From positions 1 through 28,110 of IMG/VR virus record IMGVR_UViG_3300030450_001442: a stretch of 28,110 nt of DNA; one strand, given 5' to 3'. Made by a program: the position numbers and the translations under genes. Within the stretch, counting starts at the first letter, position 1. The number at the start of each line of letters is the position of its first letter. Source of the DNA: a virus. The notes below the pieces were generated by a model, which saw nothing but the letters and a program-made list of their open reading frames with translations, was not told the origin of the DNA and did not search any database. Positions 23,364 through 28,110 of the stretch are shown one piece after another.

Positions 23364-26300
23364 TGCCAGTCAATAATCCTAATTTCATTAGTTCGCTGGC
23401 TACCGCTATTACAGGTAGCGATGCTACAAATGACAATGATAGACTAAAAGATGGAACAGACACATTAAATGCAAATTTAATCAATGCTCTAAATATAGCC
23501 ACGTCAGGTTCATTTGTTGCTAGTGGTGGAAACATCACAATGTCTGCTGGTAGCAATAATACTATATTTGCTATATCAGAAATAAAATATTTCCGTGACG
23601 GTAAATATCTTACAATGGCTGCACTTAGCAGTAATAATGAGCCAGACTGGGATGTTAACAGTAACTATGATTGGTTTGGTTTAATTGTTATTGCAGACGG
23701 TTCTGAATCTGGTGAAGGTGGTTCTGAGGTTATTAAGTTTAGAGGTAGTAGTACGTTAGGTGCAACCTTTGTTGATGGTGCAACTCCTAAGAATGGTGAT
23801 ATACCACTTGCCGCAGTTCATATTTCAAAGAGTTCTACTAATACTGCAACCAATAGAAAGATTCAGTTCTTAGGAATGGGTAAAGTTAATTCAGAATTTA
23901 CTGCGGTAGATGATGGAGATGTTAGATTAACTATTAATAAAGGTGGAACTTTAACCCATAGACCCAGTAGCACAGATTACACTATAACGCTTCCTTCTGC
24001 TACAGGAACACTTGCATTAACAAGCCAATTATATACTCATCCTAATCATAGTGGGGATGTAACTTCTAGTGGAGATGGTGCTACAACTATTGCTAATGAT
24101 GCAGTAACCTATGCTAAGATGCAGAATGTTTCAGCAACAAATAGAATACTTGGAAGGGATTCATCTGGTGCAGGCATAATAGAAGAAATTACTCCTGCTA
24201 ACTTAAGAACAATGATTAACGTAGAAGATGGTTCACAGGCTACAAGTACAGCACATGTTAAAACTGCTCTTGGCGCAGCAATGTCAAGTAATGCTTTAAC
24301 CATTGGAGATAGTAATACAGATGTTTCTATTCCAGGTGATTTAACAGTAACAGGAACTGTAACAACAAATAACGTAGAAACTGTTAGTACCAGTAGCGGT
24401 GTCATTTTTGAAGGTGATGCGGCTGATAATCACGAAATTCTGTTAAAGGCTGGAACTGTATCAGCAGATAGAACAATAACATTACCAAATGTAACTGGAA
24501 CCGTAGCACTTACTTCTAGCGATATAACTGGAAATGCAGCCACTGCTACTGTATTAGAAACTGCGAGAACTATTAACGGTGTATCATTTAATGGTGCTTC
24601 TAATATAACTGTTACAGCAGCAGCCGGAACATTAACTGGTAATACATTAAAGAGCACAGTAACAGGTTCTTCCTTAACAAGTGTTGGAACAATAGGTACA
24701 GGAACATGGCAAGGAACAGCCGTTGCTGATTCTTACATTTCTTCTGCTGCTACTTGGAATGCTAAACTACCAACCATTGATAGCCATGATGCAGAAACTA
24801 CAATTGATATTGCTAATGATAAACTATTAATGCATGACAATTCTGCAAGCGGTACTAAAGAACATAAGATTAGTATTGCTGATATGTTAGGAAAAATCAC
24901 TTCATCTCAATTAGCAGGCTCTGGAAAGGTATGGGCTACGTTACCTGCTAGTGGTGCAGAAGTCAATCAAAATACATTTACTACAGTTGCAGTTTCAGGA
25001 CAAACTGACATTGTAGCAGATGGTAAAACCGATACATTAACATTAGCGCAGGGCGGTGCTACTACAATTACTTCTGCCGCAGGTAGCGATACAATAACTA
25101 TTTCTTCTGCCAATACAACTTATTCAGCAGGAAGTGGTATTGCTTTATCTGGAACTACATTTAGTGTTGCTGCTGGTAATGGTCTTACTCAAACCGCATC
25201 TGGGTTATCATTAGTAGACCCAGCAACATTAAGCGAATTAACAGAAGATACAGACAACGTTTCTGATAAATTTTTATTATGGGATGAAAGTGCAAGTCTT
25301 TGGAAATACATGACTATTAACAACTTAGAAGATGCTGTTGGAACATATACTGCTGGAACTGGTTTAAGTGTATCAAGTAATGAATTTAGCCATGATTCAC
25401 ATACAGGAGAAGTTACTGGTTCTACTGCTTTAACTGTTGCAGACGATGTTATTGATGAAGCAAATTTAAAGGTTTCAAATTCTGGTTCTAATGGACAATT
25501 CCTATCTAAACAATCTGGTGATACAGGTGGATTAACTTGGGCTACACCTACTGATACAAACACACAACTTTCAACAGAACAGGTGCAAGACATAGTAGGT
25601 GCTATGTTTAGTAGCAATACAGAAACAAGAATCGCTGCTACTTATGAAGACGGCGATGGAACAATTGATTTAGTTGTAGATGATATGACAGCAAACACTC
25701 AATTATCAACAGAACAGGTTCAAGACATTGTAGGAGCAATGTTCACATCTAATACAGAAACTAGAATAGCAGCAACTTATGAGGATGGAGATGGAACCAT
25801 TGACTTAGTTGTTGATGACATGACCGCAGATACTAACACTCAATTATCTACTGAAGCCGTTCAAGATATTGTTGGGGCTATGTTTAGTGGCAATACAGAA
25901 ACAAATATTACTGCAACTTATCAGGATTCAGATGGAACAATAGACCTTGTTGGCTCCGTTACAGGTTTAACTGATATTGTTTCAGATACCTCCCCACAAT
26001 TGGGTGGAAATTTAGACTTAGTGACTCATCATATTACTACAACAAGCAATAGAAATATAGACTTAAAACCTCATGGCACAGGTAATGTAAGAATATTTGA
26101 TGCTGACGTAAGTTTCCCTTCAAACCCAAGCCCCGGAAAACTTAGTGTAATACATGATGGTGATGATGGGCCAACATTGTTACTAAGTGACGGTGATAAT
26201 GGTAGCGGTTCTGGGCCTAATATGTTATTTTACCGTGATACGTCTTCACCAGCAGATGATGATATTCTAGGAAAAATAAGTTTCCAAAGCACAACAAGTA

Positions 26301-28110
26301 ATGGGACTTATAAAACATATACTGAAATAAAGAATACAATAGAAGATGTAACTGATGGCACGACTGATGCAATAATGGCATTAAGAACTCAGAAGAACGG
26401 TACACTAACAGATATGTTAACTATTAGTGGTGAAAACAATTTAGTTAAAGTTCATGGTAATTTTGAGGTTACAGGAACACAAACCATTGTTGATACCGTA
26501 ACAATGAATGCTGCTAATGCAATAGTGTTTGAAGGTGCTACTGCTGATGCGTATGAAACTACATTAACTATTACAGACCCAACGGCTGATAGAACAATTA
26601 CTTTACCTAATGCTACTGGTACTGTTGCTTTAACCAGCCAATTAACTGGTGCTGGATTAAGCGCAGAAGAAATTCAAGATATAGTAGGCGCAATGTTTAC
26701 CTCTAATACCGAAACAAATACTGCTGTAACTTATCAAGACAGCGATGGAACAATTGATGTTGTTACAACCCTTGACGGTGCGCCACTTTCAACAGAAGCA
26801 GTTCAAGATATAGTAGGTGCTATGTTCTCAAGTAACACCGAAACTAATATTACTGCTACCTATCAAGATTCTGATGGAACAATTGATTTAGTTTCTACTG
26901 ATACGAATACTGATACAACCTATTCAGCAGGTACAGGTCTTGATTTATCTTCAACTACCTTTAGTGTAGATATGTCAGAACTAATTTCCAATGCAGGTAA
27001 TAATAAAGTATTGACCGCTAAATCTTCATCTAGCACTACCGTTCAAGCAGAAGGAAACCTACTGTTTGATGGAACAAATTTAGGTATAGGAACTACTCCT
27101 GAATATGCAGTAGATGTTGCAGGTTCTCTTAGAATACTACCTACAATTTCTTCTCATGCTGGAACTGCTATTAGAATAGGGCCACAAGATAACGACATTG
27201 ATGTAACATTATTAAGAGTTGACGGTAATGGTGGTGGTGCTGGTTCAGGAAACTCCGGTGAATCGGATGATTCTAACTATGGTTTCTCAATGAAGTATAT
27301 GGGGTCTGGAACCGGAACCGCAAATAGATATGCTCTATTTATGGATAACGAAGCAGGTACTGCTTTTGAAGCAATGACTATCTTACAAGATGGTAAAACC
27401 GGAATAGGTACTTCAACTCCTAGTACCGAATTACAAATTGCTTCAGCAGGTTCTCCTACATTAAGGGTGGGAACAACTGCTTCTAGTGGCGCACAAGCGA
27501 ATATCCTTCTTCATGGTGCTAGAAACGCAGATAACACAGTAGGGCAAATTACCTTCTCTAACAATGACAATAGCGGAACAAACACAGGGACATACAATGC
27601 CGCTAAAATTGTCGCTTACGATGATGGTGGCGATAAAGCAGGTGGTTTGAAGTTCCAAACTGTTCCTTCGGGTTCTTCTACTACCTTATCAACAAGAATG
27701 AACATAACAGAAAGTGGTAAAATAGGAATAGGCACAGATGCGCCTACAGGAACTCTATCCATTCAATCAAGTGGACATGACATGATTCACTTGAATAGGA
27801 CTGTTGACAATGAAGGATATGGAATGGGTATAATTGGTAGAGCAGGAAACGATACATCCACAACTGCCGCACATGAGTATGCTGGAATCTTCTTCCAGAT
27901 AGAAGACCATACAGACGGTGCGGAAAAAGGCAGTATTGCATTTAATACTTCAACTGGTGGAACTGCGGCAGATAGTGGTAGCACTCATGCTATGCAGATT
28001 ACAAGTGATAACAAGGTTGGAATAGGTACTTCAACACCACAATGGGATTTGTCTGTTCCCGGCGATGTGGCTATTGGTTGGTATAATAACTTTACAGGAA
28101 CAAATACCGC
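23363..28110 (+). CDS. Long tail fibre / receptor-binding protein, 3' end outside window
   Basis: The frame is open from ATG 23363 to the last base, at least 1582 codons. It starts with a globular N-terminal part (about residues 1-190, containing 'YDWFGLIVIADG' and 'IPLAAVHISKSS'). Long fibrous sequence follows, rich in Thr, Ser, Asn, Gly and Ala: three copies of 'TITLPxxTGTxALTS' (23979-24030, 24470-24520, 26590-26640), five copies of a 'VQDIVGAMF' unit, and at least four 'GIGTxxP' units at the end. This order is typical of marine tailed-virus fibres, which often end in a self-cleaving S74 chaperone domain; that end would lie beyond the window. It is the probable host-recognition fibre. Confidence 0.8.
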   Translation, partial: MPVNNPNFISSLATAITGSDATNDNDRLKDGTDTLNANLINALNIATSGSFVASGGNITMSAGSNNTIFAISEIKYFRDGKYLTMAALSSNNEPDWDVNSNYDWFGLIVIADGSESGEGGSEVIKFRGSSTLGATFVDGATPKNGDIPLAAVHISKSSTNTATNRKIQFLGMGKVNSEFTAVDDGDVRLTINKGGTLTHRPSSTDYTITLPSATGTLALTSQLYTHPNHSGDVTSSGDGATTIANDAVTYAKMQNVSATNRILGRDSSGAGIIEEITPANLRTMINVEDGSQATSTAHVKTALGAAMSSNALTIGDSNTDVSIPGDLTVTGTVTTNNVETVSTSSGVIFEGDAADNHEILLKAGTVSADRTITLPNVTGTVALTSSDITGNAATATVLETARTINGVSFNGASNITVTAAAGTLTGNTLKSTVTGSSLTSVGTIGTGTWQGTAVADSYISSAATWNAKLPTIDSHDAETTIDIANDKLLMHDNSASGTKEHKISIADMLGKITSSQLAGSGKVWATLPASGAEVNQNTFTTVAVSGQTDIVADGKTDTLTLAQGGATTITSAAGSDTITISSANTTYSAGSGIALSGTTFSVAAGNGLTQTASGLSLVDPATLSELTEDTDNVSDKFLLWDESASLWKYMTINNLEDAVGTYTAGTGLSVSSNEFSHDSHTGEVTGSTALTVADDVIDEANLKVSNSGSNGQFLSKQSGDTGGLTWATPTDTNTQLSTEQVQDIVGAMFSSNTETRIAATYEDGDGTIDLVVDDMTANTQLSTEQVQDIVGAMFTSNTETRIAATYEDGDGTIDLVVDDMTADTNTQLSTEAVQDIVGAMFSGNTETNITATYQDSDGTIDLVGSVTGLTDIVSDTSPQLGGNLDLVTHHITTTSNRNIDLKPHGTGNVRIFDADVSFPSNPSPGKLSVIHDGDDGPTLLLSDGDNGSGSGPNMLFYRDTSSPADDDILGKISFQSTTSNGTYKTYTEIKNTIEDVTDGTTDAIMALRTQKNGTLTDMLTISGENNLVKVHGNFEVTGTQTIVDTVTMNAANAIVFEGATADAYETTLTITDPTADRTITLPNATGTVALTSQLTGAGLSAEEIQDIVGAMFTSNTETNTAVTYQDSDGTIDVVTTLDGAPLSTEAVQDIVGAMFSSNTETNITATYQDSDGTIDLVSTDTNTDTTYSAGTGLDLSSTTFSVDMSELISNAGNNKVLTAKSSSSTTVQAEGNLLFDGTNLGIGTTPEYAVDVAGSLRILPTISSHAGTAIRIGPQDNDIDVTLLRVDGNGGGAGSGNSGESDDSNYGFSMKYMGSGTGTANRYALFMDNEAGTAFEAMTILQDGKTGIGTSTPSTELQIASAGSPTLRVGTTASSGAQANILLHGARNADNTVGQITFSNNDNSGTNTGTYNAAKIVAYDDGGDKAGGLKFQTVPSGSSTTLSTRMNITESGKIGIGTDAPTGTLSIQSSGHDMIHLNRTVDNEGYGMGIIGRAGNDTSTTAAHEYAGIFFQIEDHTDGAEKGSIAFNTSTGGTAADSGSTHAMQITSDNKVGIGTSTPQWDLSVPGDVAIGWYNNFTGTNT
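25565..25960 (+). repeat. Three tandem 'VQDIVGAMF' fibre repeats
   Basis: There are three units of about 45 residues each, beginning LSTEQVQDIVGAMF or LSTEAVQDIVGAMF (25565, 25700, 25841) and continuing 'NTETxIxATYxDxDGTIDLV'. Units 1 and 2 differ at only two amino acids over 44 codons but at 19 synonymous codons. Confidence 0.85.
26654..26895 (+). repeat. Two further 'VQDIVGAMF' fibre repeats
   Basis: Units 4 (from 26654, starting LSAEEIQDIVGAMF) and 5 (from about 26786, starting LSTEAVQDIVGAMF) are about 40 residues each, and resemble unit 3 more than units 1 and 2 in having 'YQDSDGTID'. They are separated from the first three by about 690 bases of other fibre sequence. Confidence 0.85.
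27084..28054 (+). repeat. 'GIGTxxP' fibre repeats
   Basis: GIGT followed by a Pro-containing turn and a 'xLxV' strand recurs at 27084, 27401, 27724 and 28019, so units are about 98-108 residues long. In known fibres these units form a beta-helical shaft close to the C-terminal tip. Confidence 0.8.

Noticed and set aside
25565-28054. Repeats in the fibre gene as a CRISPR array or diversity-generating target
   Set aside because: Repeats are coding, in frame and diverged at silent sites, with no spacers; no reverse transcriptase or template repeat is seen in the window.

Overview
The window is a stretch of a tailed double-stranded DNA virus genome (Caudoviricetes-type virion genes). It carries the end of the head module and almost all of the tail module. 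Every supported gene is on the + strand. Genes are packed tightly, often overlapping by 1-4 bases (ATGA or TAATG junctions), as in a single late operon. No tRNA, CRISPR array, integrase, transposase, portal, terminase or replication gene is visible; portal and terminase probably lie upstream of base 1. I recognise no lysis gene. The host cannot be fixed from this window. Heavy use of AGA and ATA codons, low GC, AGGTGA-type ribosome sites and the general style of the virion proteins fit a virus of a marine archaeon (for example the magrovirus type), but a marine bacteriophage is not excluded.

Layout: 1-606 is the C-terminal part of a major capsid protein. 618-2147 holds three small virion-type genes: a possible decoration protein, a lysine-rich protein with a histone-H1-like tail, and a small beta-rich protein. 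2156-4935 is an unusual accessory block: two small membrane proteins, a Ras/Arf-like small GTPase with all diagnostic motifs, a 24-residue four-cysteine microprotein, a zinc-finger-like protein and a Q/P-rich protein. 4945-6735 encodes a large unrecognised protein. 6732-8566 holds a head-tail adaptor, a small unknown and a probable tail terminator. 8589-10154 is the tail-tube protein, followed by a structured 209-base gap, the only large gap in the window.

10364-10920 encodes the two tail-assembly chaperones, linked by a canonical -1 frameshift heptamer (GGGAAAC) placed directly before the upstream stop codon, as in phage lambda G/GT. The tape-measure gene follows and seems to start at an AUA codon. 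12313-23363 encodes the tail tip: a 243-residue protein, an 885-residue LamG-like protein split by repeated domains, a 2425-residue tail hub split by about 1400 inserted residues, and a 125-residue baseplate or fibre adaptor. 23363 to the end is a fibre of at least 1582 residues with two families of repeats; it is cut by the window edge.

Together the genes specify a siphovirus-like particle with a fairly short tail and very elaborate tip and fibres. The parts most worth following up are the GTPase/membrane-protein block, the frameshift site, the AUA start and the four-cysteine microprotein.
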